Positions 35,750 to 45,442 of a DNA stretch of 64,000 bases are shown here, piece by piece. Where the stretch lies: positions 89,390 through 153,389 of the forward strand of contig NZ_VLKO01000011.1 in assembly GCF_007830355.1 (NCBI RefSeq), in the 5' to 3' direction. Source of the stretch: Flavobacterium tiangeerense. GTDB lineage: Bacteria > Bacteroidota > Bacteroidia > Flavobacteriales > Flavobacteriaceae. Made by a program: the position numbers and the translations under genes. The notes beneath the pieces were generated by a model. The model worked only from the letters and a program-made list of their open reading frames with translations. It was not told the origin of the DNA and ran no database searches. Within the stretch, counting starts at the first letter, position 1; every line of letters starts with the position of its first letter.

Positions 35750-36460
35750 TTATTCCTCCATAGTATGATACACGTTCATCACGTCATCATCCTCTTCAAT
35801 TTTTTCAATTAATTTTTCAACATCAGCCATTTCTGCTTCGGTCAGCTTTTTTGTAATTTGAGGGATACGTTCAAAACCCGATGATAAAATTTCAATGCCG
35901 CGACTTTCAAGTTCTTTTTGAATAGTTCCAAAACTACCAAAAGGAGCATAAATTAAAATTCCATCTTCATCAGCAAAAATTTCTTCGGCACCAAAGTCGA
36001 TAAACTCTAACTCAAGTTCTTCTACATCTTGATTGTTATTTGGAATTCTAAAATTACAAGTATGATCAAACATAAACTCAACAGACCCTTGTGTTCCCAT
36101 GGTACCATTACATTTATTGAAATAACTTCTAATGTTTGCAACAGTTCTATTGTTATTATCAGTAGCAGTTTCTATTAAAATTGCAATACCGTGTGGTGCA
36201 TAGCCTTCAAACAATTGTTCTTTGTAATTTGCTGTATCTTTGTCAGTCGCTTTTTTTATAGCACGCTCCACATTTTCTTTAGGCATGTTAACTGCCTTAG
36301 AGTTTTGGATTACGGCTCTTAGTCTCGAGTTGGCCTCAGGATTGGGACCACCTTCTTTAACAGCCATTACAATATCCTTACCTATTCTGGTAAATGCTTT
36401 GGCCATTGCTGACCAACGTTTCATTTTTCTTCCTTTTCTAAACTCAAACGCTCTTCCCAT
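35750..36460 (-). CDS. yebC: YebC/PmpR family protein (TACO1-type)
   Basis: The N-terminal MGRAFEFRKGRKMKRWSAMAKAFTRIGKDI and the block LRAVIQNSKAVNMPKENVERAI are family hallmarks. The 236-residue length is usual, and the acidic C-terminal part ends VYHTMEE. The family has been described as transcription regulators and, more recently, as translation factors easing ribosome stalling at proline stretches. It lies 58 bases downstream of gcvT on the same strand, likely co-transcribed. Confidence 0.93.
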   Translation of the reverse strand: MGRAFEFRKGRKMKRWSAMAKAFTRIGKDIVMAVKEGGPNPEANSRLRAVIQNSKAVNMPKENVERAIKKATDKDTANYKEQLFEGYAPHGIAILIETATDNNNRTVANIRSYFNKCNGTMGTQGSVEFMFDHTCNFRIPNNNQDVEELELEFIDFGAEEIFADEDGILIYAPFGSFGTIQKELESRGIEILSSGFERIPQITKKLTEAEMADVEKLIEKIEEDDDVMNVYHTMEE

Positions 36461-36518
36461 TACTATTTCTTATTTTGAACTGCAAAAATACAATAATTAT
36501 GCAGGTTTAAAAATCATT

Positions 36519-37601
36519 TTATTTCTTATAAAAAGGCAATTTTACCACCTTAGCTAATACATCATTTTTTCTAATACGAATAAAAATTTCACTATCTAGT
36601 GCGCTATTGGCAACTGTAACATAACCCATTCCAATTCCTTTGTTCATTGACGGAGACATGGTTCCAGAGGTCACAATTCCTATCACACTTCCTGATGCAT
36701 CTACAATTTCGTAATCGTGTCTAGGTACAGCGCGCTCTTGCATTTCAAACGCTACTAACTTTTTAGTCACTCCAGTTTCTTTCTGCTTTTTTAAATTTTT
36801 AGCATTTGTGAAATCCTTAGTGAATTTAGTAATCCAACCTAAACCAGCCTCTAAAGGTGAGGTTGTATCGTTAATATCATTTCCGTACAAACAAAAACCC
36901 ATCTCTAAACGTAAAGTATCACGAGCTGCAAGACCTATAGGTTTAATGCCAAAAGGAGCGCCAGCTTCAAAAACCTTATTCCAGATTTGTTCTACTTCAT
37001 CGTTTTTACAATAAATCTCAAAACCTCCAGATCCAGTGTAACCCGTTGCTGATATAATTACGTTTTCAATTCCAGCAAAATCACCTACCTCAAAATGGTA
37101 ATACGCAATGGCTGATAGATCTTTTGAAGTTAAAGATTGCATGGCTTCAACCGCTTTTGGTCCTTGAATAGCCAAAAGTGAATAATCTTCAGAAATATTT
37201 TTCATATCCACACCCAAATCGTTTTGATCTGAAATCCAGTTCCAATCTTTTTCAATATTTGAGGCGTTAACTACCAGTAAATATTGCTCTTCCTTCATTT
37301 TATAAACCAGTAAATCATCAACTATTCCACCATCATTATTTGGTAAACATGAATATTGCGCTTTGCCAATCGTTAAACTTGATGCATCATTTGAAGTTAC
37401 TTTTTGTATCAAAGCCAATGCATTTGGTCCTGTAAGCAAGAATTCTCCCATGTGAGAAACATCAAAAACGCCTACTGCATTACGAACCGTTTCATGTTCT
37501 GCATTGACTCCTTCGTATGAAATTGGCATGTTGTATCCAGCAAACGGTAGCATTTTTGCTCCCAAACTCTCGTGTATGTGCGTTAGCGCAGTATTTTTCA
37601 T
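36519..37601 (-). CDS. gcvT: Aminomethyltransferase, glycine cleavage T protein
   Basis: The 360-residue Gcv[15 protein letters not shown] and [19 protein letters not shown] (about 45-63, the folate-binding entry), [15 protein letters not shown] (about 184-198), [17 protein letters not shown] and the C-terminal barrel [17 protein letters not shown]. It transfers the aminomethyl carbon of glycine to tetrahydrofolate. The partners gcvH and gcvP are not adjacent. No glycine riboswitch-like structure is seen upstream. Confidence 0.96.
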   Translation of the reverse strand: MKNTALTHIHESLGAKMLPFAGYNMPISYEGVNAEHETVRNAVGVFDVSHMGEFLLTGPNALALIQKVTSNDASSLTIGKAQYSCLPNNDGGIVDDLLVYKMKEEQYLLVVNASNIEKDWNWISDQNDLGVDMKNISEDYSLLAIQGPKAVEAMQSLTSKDLSAIAYYHFEVGDFAGIENVIISATGYTGSGGFEIYCKNDEVEQIWNKVFEAGAPFGIKPIGLAARDTLRLEMGFCLYGNDINDTTSPLEAGLGWITKFTKDFTNAKNLKKQKETGVTKKLVAFEMQERAVPRHDYEIVDASGSVIGIVTSGTMSPSMNKGIGMGYVTVANSALDSEIFIRIRKNDVLAKVVKLPFYKK

Positions 37602-38070
37602 GGTGTTTTTGATATAAAATTTAAAGTCGCTAATTTATTGATTTTATTTTGGCTTACAAAGGCTGTAGGAGCAAAGTTTCAAACGTTTTCGGTATTTTTT
37701 AGTTTGTTAAAAAAAATAATTTTAAGGAGCTATTTCCTGCTATTCGCTTTATCTTTATTTACAAGTTACAGCCATCAAAATGGCTGTAACTTGTAAATAA
37801 AGGATACCGCTGCTATCAGGGCTATCAAATTTACTATATTGATGAATGTTTTTCTTATTAAAATGAATATCAAAAAATATATTATGATAACAAATCCCAT
37901 TTACGTTTCGCTTAAAGAAAACCCTTAAAGTAATTTTTAAATAAATTGGATTAAATGCTCTTATTTGTTTTTTTATTTAAGTTCGAATTTTTGTAAATAA
38001 TTAATTGTAGATTAAATTATTTGTACGGGTTTCTTGTTTTAAATTAATTATTGTATTTTTAAAAAAAAAA
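37602..38070. other. Intergenic region with palindromic repeat element
   Basis: Divergent region between gcvT and nnrD. It holds the palindromic repeat at 37727-37830 and otherwise only A+T-rich sequence. Confidence 0.6.
37727..37830. repeat. Flavobacterial palindromic intergenic repeat with 23-bp hairpin core
   Basis: The core CTTTATTTACAAGTTACAGC... (37753-37775) pairs perfectly over 23 bp with 37780-37802 around CAAA. The outer arms are GGAGCTATTTCCTGC on the left and CCGCTGCTATCAGGGCTAT on the right. The arms, but not the core, resemble those of the element within the oxidase gene at 51451-51535, so the two belong to one family with a variable core. Confidence 0.75.
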
Positions 38071-38919
38071 ATGTCAATATTGATACCTATTAATCATTCT
38101 GAAATACTAAAGATTTATAAAGAAACCGATCAGTTTACACATAAAGGAATTCAGGGACATGCAATGATTATTGGTGGAAGTTATGGAAAAATTGGTTCCA
38201 TAAGTTTAGCGTCAAAAGCTTGTTTAAAGACTGGTTGCGGATTGGTAACCGTTTTTATTCCTAAATGTGGGTATACTAGTATTCAAACTTCAAATCCTGA
38301 AGTTATGGTGCTAACTGATGAAGATGAAGAAGTTATATCAGAGATTCATTTTGATATTAAACCACAAGCTGTTGGTATAGGCCCTGGATTAGGTCAATCG
38401 GATAAATCACATAATGCCTTACAACTGTTTTTAAAAACCTATAAAATCCCTATGGTTATTGATGCTGATGCCTTGAATATTATTTCAAAGTTTAAAAAAT
38501 TATTAATCCATGTAGAACCCAAAACAATCATTACTCCACACCCAAAAGAATTACAATCATTGATTGGTAGTTGGATTTCTGAAAAGGATAAGTTAAACAA
38601 AAGTATTTCTTTCTCTAAAGAACATCAACTTATCATTGTCATGAAAGGTTCTCCTTCTCTTGTTATTGATGGTGAAACAGTTTATGAGAATACTACAGGG
38701 AACGCTGCCCTAGCCACAGCTGGAAGTGGAGATGTATTAACAGGGATGATTACTAGTTTATTAGCGCAGTTATATTCTCCTCTTCATGCAGCTTTGATTG
38801 GTGTTTATCTTCATGGTTTAACGGCTGATATTGCTTTGCCAGAAACAGGCTATCAGTCTTTCATAGCTTCAGATATTATTGCCCACATTGGCAAAGCTTT
38901 TTTGAGTATTACAGAATAA
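38071..38919 (+). CDS. nnrD: ADP/ATP-dependent (S)-NAD(P)H-hydrate dehydratase
   Basis: The 282-residue ribokinase-fold enzyme corresponds to the YjeF C-terminal domain alone: GHAMIIGGSYGKIGS (about 29-43), VGIGPGLGQSD (about 104-114), VIDADALNII (about 129-138), TPHPKELQ and the nucleotide-binding AGSGDVLTGMI (about 229-239). It repairs hydrated NAD(P)H. The N-terminal epimerase domain (NnrE), fused in many bacteria, is absent here. Confidence 0.92.
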   Translation: MSILIPINHSEILKIYKETDQFTHKGIQGHAMIIGGSYGKIGSISLASKACLKTGCGLVTVFIPKCGYTSIQTSNPEVMVLTDEDEEVISEIHFDIKPQAVGIGPGLGQSDKSHNALQLFLKTYKIPMVIDADALNIISKFKKLLIHVEPKTIITPHPKELQSLIGSWISEKDKLNKSISFSKEHQLIIVMKGSPSLVIDGETVYENTTGNAALATAGSGDVLTGMITSLLAQLYSPLHAALIGVYLHGLTADIALPETGYQSFIASDIIAHIGKAFLSITE

Positions 38920-38947
38920 AAAATTTTTAAAAACGCTTCACAATAGC

Positions 38948-40297
38948 TTATATTTTCAATTCGTTAAATAACTCAATCAATTTGTTTTCAGATGGTTTTG
39001 GAGCATTTGAATTTACAATGTTGCCATTTGGGTCAATGAGAATGAATCTAGGAATTTTCTTGATTCCATAAGCTTTAATAAATTCGGAATTGAAGGCCAT
39101 ATCGGCTAATAATTGAATTCCTCCCATTTTTTTTGTGTTTACAAGATTGCTCCATTTTTGTCGGTCAATAATGTCGTCAACAGAAATACTAACAAACTGA
39201 ATTTTTTTACCTAGATATTGTTCTTCCACTTTTTTTAGGAATGGTACTTCTTTAAGACAAGGACCACACCAAGTTGCCCAAATATCAATGTAAACATATT
39301 TTCCTTTTAGACTTTCTAAAGACGTTTTTCCACCTTTTTGGTTTACGTATTCAAATTGTGGAGATGTTTTGTTTGGTTGTGTCGCTATTATATTATTATA
39401 AATTATAGTAAGACTCTCTTTTAATTTAGGATTATCTGTAATAGAAAGATATTCTTGATATATTTCATTATAATTGGCATAATCAATATTTACGTCATGG
39501 ACCGAATTCTGAATTATGCAATTTTTAAGGTGTTGACTTTTAAGAGCTTTAATATTCATTATTTTAGCGGTTATAAAATCAATATCTGTTCCCTCAAATT
39601 TGATATTAGTAAAGAATTTTAAGGTAGCTAGTTTTTGGTATTCAATAGAAAATAAAAAATCTTCATCATTATCCAAATCTATTTTTTCGTCAAATTTTGG
39701 AAATTTATCTGAAACTTGAAATCCATCTAGTCCAGCATGAAAATTATGGTAATATTCATAAAACAATAAGTGTTTTTGCTTTAAATAATTGATATTAGCT
39801 ACTTCTTTTACTTTGTAATAATCATCAGAAAATTTGGTTGAATCGTACAAGGCAGAAATAGAAATTTTAATTTCATTAACTTTATTTAGGAATTCTATTT
39901 CATCCAACTTATACAATTCTTCATCTGAAATTTGAGAGGTTAGATATGACTTTTTAGCGAGATATTGATTTTCGGTACTTCCTTTGCCGGTATATTCTAA
40001 ACTTTTTATAAAAGTATTATCATCAGCAATCAGGACAAGTTTAGTCTCTTTTGACAAATAAATTGGCTGGCTGTTTTTACAAGTCTCAAGTGAGTAAATT
40101 CCAGCATAATCGATACTCATGTTTTCCGAAAAACTACCGTCAGCTTTTAATTTAATTGTTTTCTCAAATGATTCACCTTTGATAATTATTGTCCCGTTCT
40201 TGCAATTTGTAATTTTCCCCGAAATTGTTACAAGATCTTTTGTAGTTGTGAATGAGGATAAAACTAAAAGTAGCAATAGATAAATAGCTTTTTTCAT
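38948..40297 (-). CDS. TlpA-like thiol-disulfide oxidoreductase with N-terminal DUF4369-like domain (449 aa)
   Basis: The start at 40297 (MKKAIYLLLLLVLSS) gives a signal peptide. The N-terminal part (VTISGKITNCKNGTIIIKG) resembles the DUF4369-type beta domain of Bacteroidota thioredoxins. A long helical middle (about 110-300) is followed by an AhpC/TlpA domain with the redox motif WATWCGPCLKE (about 340-350) and cis-Pro region KIPRFILIDPNG. It acts on periplasmic disulfides; its partner is unknown. It ends 28 bases from convergent nnrD with no clear terminator between them. Confidence 0.88.
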   Translation of the reverse strand: MKKAIYLLLLLVLSSFTTTKDLVTISGKITNCKNGTIIIKGESFEKTIKLKADGSFSENMSIDYAGIYSLETCKNSQPIYLSKETKLVLIADDNTFIKSLEYTGKGSTENQYLAKKSYLTSQISDEELYKLDEIEFLNKVNEIKISISALYDSTKFSDDYYKVKEVANINYLKQKHLLFYEYYHNFHAGLDGFQVSDKFPKFDEKIDLDNDEDFLFSIEYQKLATLKFFTNIKFEGTDIDFITAKIMNIKALKSQHLKNCIIQNSVHDVNIDYANYNEIYQEYLSITDNPKLKESLTIIYNNIIATQPNKTSPQFEYVNQKGGKTSLESLKGKYVYIDIWATWCGPCLKEVPFLKKVEEQYLGKKIQFVSISVDDIIDRQKWSNLVNTKKMGGIQLLADMAFNSEFIKAYGIKKIPRFILIDPNGNIVNSNAPKPSENKLIELFNELKI

Positions 40298-40478
40298 ATT
40301 TCGTTTTTTTAAGGACAATTCAAATTTAAACTAATTCTTATATAAATAACTGATTAATTTAAAAGTTATAAATAAATAGTCATTATATGTTTTATATAAA
40401 AATAGAACTCATAAATGAATTTCATCACACTTATTTGTAAGTTTGTACCACAGCAAAATTGCTTTATCCAATTCAATT

Positions 40479-41273
40479 ATGGAAAAACAACCCCATCTTA
40501 GGACCGTAAATGTTACGCGATACATAACTCCGCTGCGGGAAGGCGGTTCTTTACCCGCGCTCGCTGAGGCTGATGATGATTTTAAATATGTTTTAAAGTT
40601 TAAAGGAGCAGGCCATGGCGTAAAAGCCTTAATTGCAGAATTGATAGGGGGTGAGATTGCTAGAGTTTTGAACTTAAAAATGCCCGAATTAGTATTTGCA
40701 AATCTAGACGAAGCTTTTGGACGTAGTGAAGCTGATGAAGAAATTCAAGATTTATTACAAGGCAGTCAAGGACTTAATTTAGCCTTGCATTATTTATCTG
40801 GTGCTATTAATTTTGATCCTGTTGTAACTGTAGTTGATGCCAAACTAGCCTCACAAATTGTTTGGTTAGATGCTTTTATTACTAATGTGGATAGAACATT
40901 TAGGAATACCAATATGCTTATTTGGCATAAAGAGTTATGGTTAATTGATCATGGAGCAAGTTTTTATTTTCATCACTCTTGGAGCAATTGGGAGAAACAT
41001 GCAAAAAGTCCTTTTGCCTTGATAAAAGATCATGTTTTGTTGCCTCAGGCTTCTTTGTTACAAGAAACAAATCTTGAATTCAAATCTATTCTTTCAACAG
41101 AAGTTATTAGAAACATTGTCAATCTTATACCTGATGTTTGGCTTCATTGGGAAGAAACTCAGGAACAGCCCGAAGCCATAAGGGAAGTTTATTTTCAATT
41201 TTTAAGTACTCGTTTAGATCATTCCGAAATTTTTATAACAGAAGCACAAAATGCAAGAGCAACACTTATATGA
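40479..41273 (+). CDS. HipA-family kinase (264 aa)
   Basis: The start at 40479 (MEKQPHLRTVNVTRYITPL) is chosen over 40443. The sequence matches the stand-alone HipA-like kinase family: FKYVLKFKGAGHGVKALIAE (Lys for ATP), DAFITNVDRTFRNTNMLIW (catalytic Asp/Asn) and LWLIDHGASFYFHH (metal-binding Asp). It is shorter than persistence HipA (about 440) and has no HipB-like repressor gene beside it. Instead it overlaps by 23 bases a DUF3037 gene, an association I recall in other bacteria. Function unknown, possibly toxin-antitoxin or stress-linked phosphorylation. Confidence 0.82.
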   Translation: MEKQPHLRTVNVTRYITPLREGGSLPALAEADDDFKYVLKFKGAGHGVKALIAELIGGEIARVLNLKMPELVFANLDEAFGRSEADEEIQDLLQGSQGLNLALHYLSGAINFDPVVTVVDAKLASQIVWLDAFITNVDRTFRNTNMLIWHKELWLIDHGASFYFHHSWSNWEKHAKSPFALIKDHVLLPQASLLQETNLEFKSILSTEVIRNIVNLIPDVWLHWEETQEQPEAIREVYFQFLSTRLDHSEIFITEAQNARATLI

Positions 41274-41634
41274 GTATGCCGTTATTCGTGTTGTGCCTAG
41301 GGTAGAGCGCGAAGAATTCCTTAATGTTGGGGTTATTCTTTTTTGTAAAAGAGCAAAATTTATAAAAGTTTTATTCGAAATTAATGAGGGTAAACTCCGT
41401 CTTTTTTCGAAAGACTTAGACATAGAACAATTGAAATTAAACATTCAAGCTTTTGCAAAAGTAGCTCATGGTGAAAAAGATGCTGGGCCAATTGGACAAT
41501 TTGATCTCCCTTCGCGATTTCGATGGTTAACGGCGCTTCGTAGTTCAGCCATTCAAACTTCAAGACCACATCCAGGATTATGTGACAATTTAGACCATAC
41601 AACTCAACGCCTTTTTGAAGACTTAGTGTTGTAG
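41251..41634 (+). CDS. DUF3037 family protein (127 aa)
   Basis: YEYAVIRVVPRVEREEFLNVGVILFC (about 8-33) and RFRWLTALRSSAIQTSRPHPG (about 89-109) are the DUF3037 hallmarks. The protein is small, soluble and of unknown function. Its start overlaps the end of the HipA-type kinase gene, so the two are translationally coupled and probably work together. Confidence 0.85.
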   Translation: MQEQHLYEYAVIRVVPRVEREEFLNVGVILFCKRAKFIKVLFEINEGKLRLFSKDLDIEQLKLNIQAFAKVAHGEKDAGPIGQFDLPSRFRWLTALRSSAIQTSRPHPGLCDNLDHTTQRLFEDLVL

Positions 41635-41692
41635 CATCTTGGTATTCAAAAATATCCTTTTAAATGCTTTAATTCAAAAGGGTATTTACACT

Positions 41693-42217
41693 TTAAAGTG
41701 TTTCGGGTGTGTTTATAGCTTTGCTAAGTACCATAAATTCTAAAGGTTCATTAGCAATAGGAATATGTACTTCACTTGACGGAAACGGTTCTCTCGCGCC
41801 AGTGTCTTCATAACCATTACGAAGGTACCAAGCAATTAATTCTTCACGTACCGTAATTACGGTCATGACAATTTTTGGCAAACCTAGTTCCAAAGCATGA
41901 ATTTCAGCTTGCTGCAATAATTTTTTTCCAACACCTCCATTTTGCAAATGTGGTGCAACGGTCAACATGCCTAAGTACAAGTGCTCGGTTTTGTCAACTA
42001 GTAAAACGCAACCTACAATTTCGTTATTATTACTAAATTTTAGGAGTGTATTTTTTGTGTTTAAAATAGTTTCTTTTAATTCAGTCTCTGTGGTACGCAA
42101 TCCTTCCAGAATGTTAGCTTCGGTAGTCCAACCTTTCTTGGAGGTTTCTCCGCGATAGGCTGAATTAATCAATTGATTTAATGCTGTAAGGTCTTCAAGT
42201 GTAGCTTTGGTAATCAT
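41693..42217 (-). CDS. GNAT family N-acetyltransferase (174 aa)
   Basis: The GNAT fold is visible: the N-terminal TLEDLTALNQLINSAYRGE, then beta4 LYLGMLTVAPHLQNGGVGKKLLQQAE (the acetyl-CoA loop Q-N-G-G-V-G-K, about 95-120) and WYLRNGYEDTG. It transfers an acetyl group to an unknown amine. Single gene, convergent with the DUF3037 operon. Confidence 0.88.
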   Translation of the reverse strand: MITKATLEDLTALNQLINSAYRGETSKKGWTTEANILEGLRTTETELKETILNTKNTLLKFSNNNEIVGCVLLVDKTEHLYLGMLTVAPHLQNGGVGKKLLQQAEIHALELGLPKIVMTVITVREELIAWYLRNGYEDTGAREPFPSSEVHIPIANEPLEFMVLSKAINTPETL

Positions 42218-42589
42218 AAAGGACTGTTTTATTTAGATACCAAAGGTAGAAAAAACCATTTCACAATTACAATAAATTTGTTTCTTTTCAAGGGAACTGC
42301 AATTGCGTTTATTCAGAAAATTTAATATTTATCCTTTAATTAATTACTATTATTTTGCTCACAAAGAGTGGGGCTAATGAGCAATTTTAATTTCTGTAAA
42401 ACTTCCTTTTTTGTGAATTATCGGCATCGATATAGTTGATTTACAATGCAAAAAATTGACTTTTTGTAAATACTAAAGGTGGAAGTTCCTAATGTGTTGA
42501 CTTCTGGTAAATAGGAATGGCTTTTGCAGATGGATATTCTTTTTCTACAATTGTTTATCGTAAATTATAATCTAAACTTTTAGTCCTTT
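42218..42589. other. Gene-free region
   Basis: A+T-rich sequence between the GNAT gene start and the hydrolase gene end. No gene, RNA or repeat is recognised. Confidence 0.45.
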
Positions 42590-43561
42590 TTAAAATTTTT
42601 TAGTGCTAATGAGATCTTTTTTCAAGAACTCAAGTACTGGTTTTAAACTTTCGATGGGACTTTCCTCCATGGGAGTATGTCCGCTGCTCTGTATTATAGT
42701 TAATGTATTATTAGGCAAATCTCTATGAAACTTCGTTGCATTTTCTAATGGAATTAATAAATCTTGAGATCCCCAAAGTAAAAGTGTAGGCTGCTTAATT
42801 GTTTTGATCTTCTTATAAGCTGTGGTGTCTTTTTCTATCGTAAAACGGTCTACAAATGCCTGACGATTACCTTCTCTCAAAGTTAGTTCATAGTAACGAT
42901 CAACTAAATCTGGCGTCACTTTCGATTTGTCAAAATAAATATTTTCGACACTTGCTTGTACTATAAAATGCGGCGTAATATAAGTTAGAATTTTATTTAA
43001 AACGGGAGTTTGGCCAATTTTAAAAGCAACTGGTACACTTTTAGAAATTTGCCGATATCCTGCTGCATCTATTAAAATCAATTTTTCAACCATTTTAGGT
43101 TGTGCAACCGCAAAATTCCAAGCGATTTCTCCTCCTAGAGAATTACCAGCTAAAATGCATTGCTTAACTTTTATAGCATCCAAAAAGGTTTTGATAAATT
43201 CAGTGTAATGTTGAATCGAATAATTGCGACCAGGAAATGGTCCGGTTAAGCCATAGGCAGGCAAATCCATTCGGATCACGCGATTGGTTATTTTTAAACG
43301 GTTCGCCCACGCATCAAAGGTATGCAAACTGGATGCCGTGCCGTGAATAAGGACAATAGGGATGGTATCCTGTTGATTGCCTTCATCACGATAATGAACA
43401 TTCATTCCGTCAATTGAAATAAAGGAGGAAGCCTCATTCGTATACTTTGTTTTCAAGTATATAAATGGAATATCACGATGACCAAAAAACAGCAGTATGG
43501 CGATAATAGCGATAGCTAAAAAGCCTCCAATAATTTTTATAAACTTAATTAAGTATTTCAT
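42590..43561 (-). CDS. Membrane-anchored alpha/beta hydrolase (323 aa)
   Basis: The start at 43561 (MKYLIKFIKIIGGFLAIAI) gives an N-terminal membrane anchor and overlaps the preceding oxidoreductase gene by 17 bases. Motifs: oxyanion region LIHGTASSLHTFDAW, nucleophile GNSLGG, Asp in WGSQDLLIP, His in SSGHTPMEE. Such enzymes hydrolyse esters or related bonds; the substrate is unknown. The overlap with a GMC/cholesterol-oxidase-like gene suggests a shared pathway, perhaps sterol or other hydrophobic alcohol metabolism. Confidence 0.85.
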   Translation of the reverse strand: MKYLIKFIKIIGGFLAIAIIAILLFFGHRDIPFIYLKTKYTNEASSFISIDGMNVHYRDEGNQQDTIPIVLIHGTASSLHTFDAWANRLKITNRVIRMDLPAYGLTGPFPGRNYSIQHYTEFIKTFLDAIKVKQCILAGNSLGGEIAWNFAVAQPKMVEKLILIDAAGYRQISKSVPVAFKIGQTPVLNKILTYITPHFIVQASVENIYFDKSKVTPDLVDRYYELTLREGNRQAFVDRFTIEKDTTAYKKIKTIKQPTLLLWGSQDLLIPLENATKFHRDLPNNTLTIIQSSGHTPMEESPIESLKPVLEFLKKDLISTKKF

Positions 43562-45155
43562 CGACCTCCACTGATTGTTTGATGATAATTTCTTCCGATT
43601 TTTTGAAAGGAATTTGGTCCATCGCATGTTCTGCAATTGCTGTGATAGACAAAGATGGATTTACCCCAGGATTGGCTGAAATCATAGAACCATCTATGAT
43701 ATATAGATTTTCGTATCCAAAAACTTTATTGTTTTTATCAATTACACCTTCACTAGCATTTGATCCCATCACTGCACCACCTAATATGTGAGCTGTAGAA
43801 GGAATTCCAGCGATAGTTTCTACCGAAAAAGAAGTACTGACACCATTTACAGCCTCACTGTATTCTTTGATTAATTGAACAGACTCTGGAATAAAAGGAG
43901 ATGGCTTTTTACCTTTACTTACGGTTGAATTCATGAATCCAAAAATGTTGATTTTCAGTTTTAATGTACTGTCTAATGTTTGCATAAAAAGCAGTACTAC
44001 CGTTTTTTTTGCCCAACTGTTTCTAAAATAAATTGTAAAATAATTTGCTGGCGACTTTACTAAAGCACCAATAACTTTAGCAATGCGAACAAAAGCGTTA
44101 CTGCCTGTTACATAGGGAAAGTGAATTAATTTCCACGCATTTGAACCTTCAGAATAGCGGCAAATTTCTAGGTGACTGTTTTCATCTGTATCTAAAATAC
44201 TTCCGATGGCAACTCCTTTTGAAAAGTTTTTCTCTTTGTCAAGTGTGGAAACACTAACAAGAGTTTCATTATTAGTTCTAATGTCTTCCCCCAATCGATC
44301 TGAAATATTGGGTAATGATTTTGTCTTGAGTTGCAGTAGTAATTTAATAGTTCCTAGCACACCACCAGAAAAAATGACTCCTTTACTTTTAATGGTACTT
44401 TTTTTGGTAAAAAATTGTGTACTTGTTTTTATGGAAACTTCGTAGCCATGGGTATCATCTGAAGTATCGATTGGTTTAACATCATAGACTTCCTGCTCCG
44501 CCATAATAACCGCTCCATAATGTTGTGCGAGGTATAAATAATTCTTGTCAAGGGTGTTTTTAGAATTGTTTCTGCAGCCTGTCATGCAAGCACCGCAAAA
44601 ATTGCAACCTGTTCTTTCAGGTCCTATTCCGTCAAAATAGGGGTCTTTTTTAGTAACGTTTTCTTCTCCAAAATAAACGGCAACATTTGTAGCATCAAAT
44701 TTATTTTCCATACCCAATTTCTGGGCTACTTTTTGTAATCCAAGATCACCATCAAATAATTTAGGATTTTTAGCGGCGCCAAGCATTTTTAGTGCTTCTT
44801 GATAAAAAGGCGCGAGTTCTTTTTCCCAATCGTTCAAGGTACTCCAGCTTCCAGTTTTAAAAAAGGTAGATTTTGGAATGGGTAGCGTATTGGCGTAGAC
44901 CAAAGAACCTCCACCAACACCAGTTCCCGAAAGAACAGCGACATGTTTAAAAATGGTAAGTTTCATGATACCAAAAAAACGGAGACTTGGCAACCAAAGC
45001 CATTTTTTAAAATTCCAGTTGGTTTTGGGAAAATCTGCTGCTTGGAACCATTTTCCTTTTTCGATTACGACTACTTTATACCCTTTTTTTGATAGTCGCA
45101 AGGCACTCACTGAACCACCAAAACCACTACCTACAATAACATAATCGTATTCCAT
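43545..45155 (-). CDS. GMC-family FAD oxidoreductase, cholesterol oxidase-like (536 aa)
   Basis: The FAD-binding Rossmann motif is VGSGFGGSVSALRLSKKG (about 8-25) and the ending STAHILGGAVMG...DGSMISANPGVNPSLSITAIA is the GMC C-terminal signature. A Cys cluster GCNFCGACMTGCR (about 189-201, C-x2-C-x2-C-x3-C) is unusual for flavin-only enzymes; it is a feature of one cholesterol oxidase-like branch and could bind an Fe-S centre. There is no Tat or Sec signal, so a cytoplasmic location is likely. It oxidises an alcohol, with the exact substrate unknown. Confidence 0.85.
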   Translation of the reverse strand: MEYDYVIVGSGFGGSVSALRLSKKGYKVVVIEKGKWFQAADFPKTNWNFKKWLWLPSLRFFGIMKLTIFKHVAVLSGTGVGGGSLVYANTLPIPKSTFFKTGSWSTLNDWEKELAPFYQEALKMLGAAKNPKLFDGDLGLQKVAQKLGMENKFDATNVAVYFGEENVTKKDPYFDGIGPERTGCNFCGACMTGCRNNSKNTLDKNYLYLAQHYGAVIMAEQEVYDVKPIDTSDDTHGYEVSIKTSTQFFTKKSTIKSKGVIFSGGVLGTIKLLLQLKTKSLPNISDRLGEDIRTNNETLVSVSTLDKEKNFSKGVAIGSILDTDENSHLEICRYSEGSNAWKLIHFPYVTGSNAFVRIAKVIGALVKSPANYFTIYFRNSWAKKTVVLLFMQTLDSTLKLKINIFGFMNSTVSKGKKPSPFIPESVQLIKEYSEAVNGVSTSFSVETIAGIPSTAHILGGAVMGSNASEGVIDKNNKVFGYENLYIIDGSMISANPGVNPSLSITAIAEHAMDQIPFKKSEEIIIKQSVEVDEILN

Positions 45156-45442
45156 CGTTTTTGTTTGATTATAATTTACCGCAAAGTTTGGATCGATGCT
45201 TTTGAAATTTTGTTTTTCTCAAATGTATAAAATGTTTTAATCTTAATAGAATAGTGTTGTCAATAATTCGTTGACTTTGTAAAATATATTTGGCTGTACT
45301 GATGTGATTGGCAAACTCAAAAATGAAATTCACCTTTTAAGGAAACAGTCTTTATTGGCTATAATAGCCTATACATTGCTAAAATTATCATTTTTATGCT
45401 AACGTAAATTGAGGTCTTGAAAAAAGCTTATGCAATGCTATT

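Noticed and set aside
37602..37726. Glycine riboswitch upstream of gcvT
   Set aside because: No conserved tandem aptamer motifs could be recognised in the short leader.
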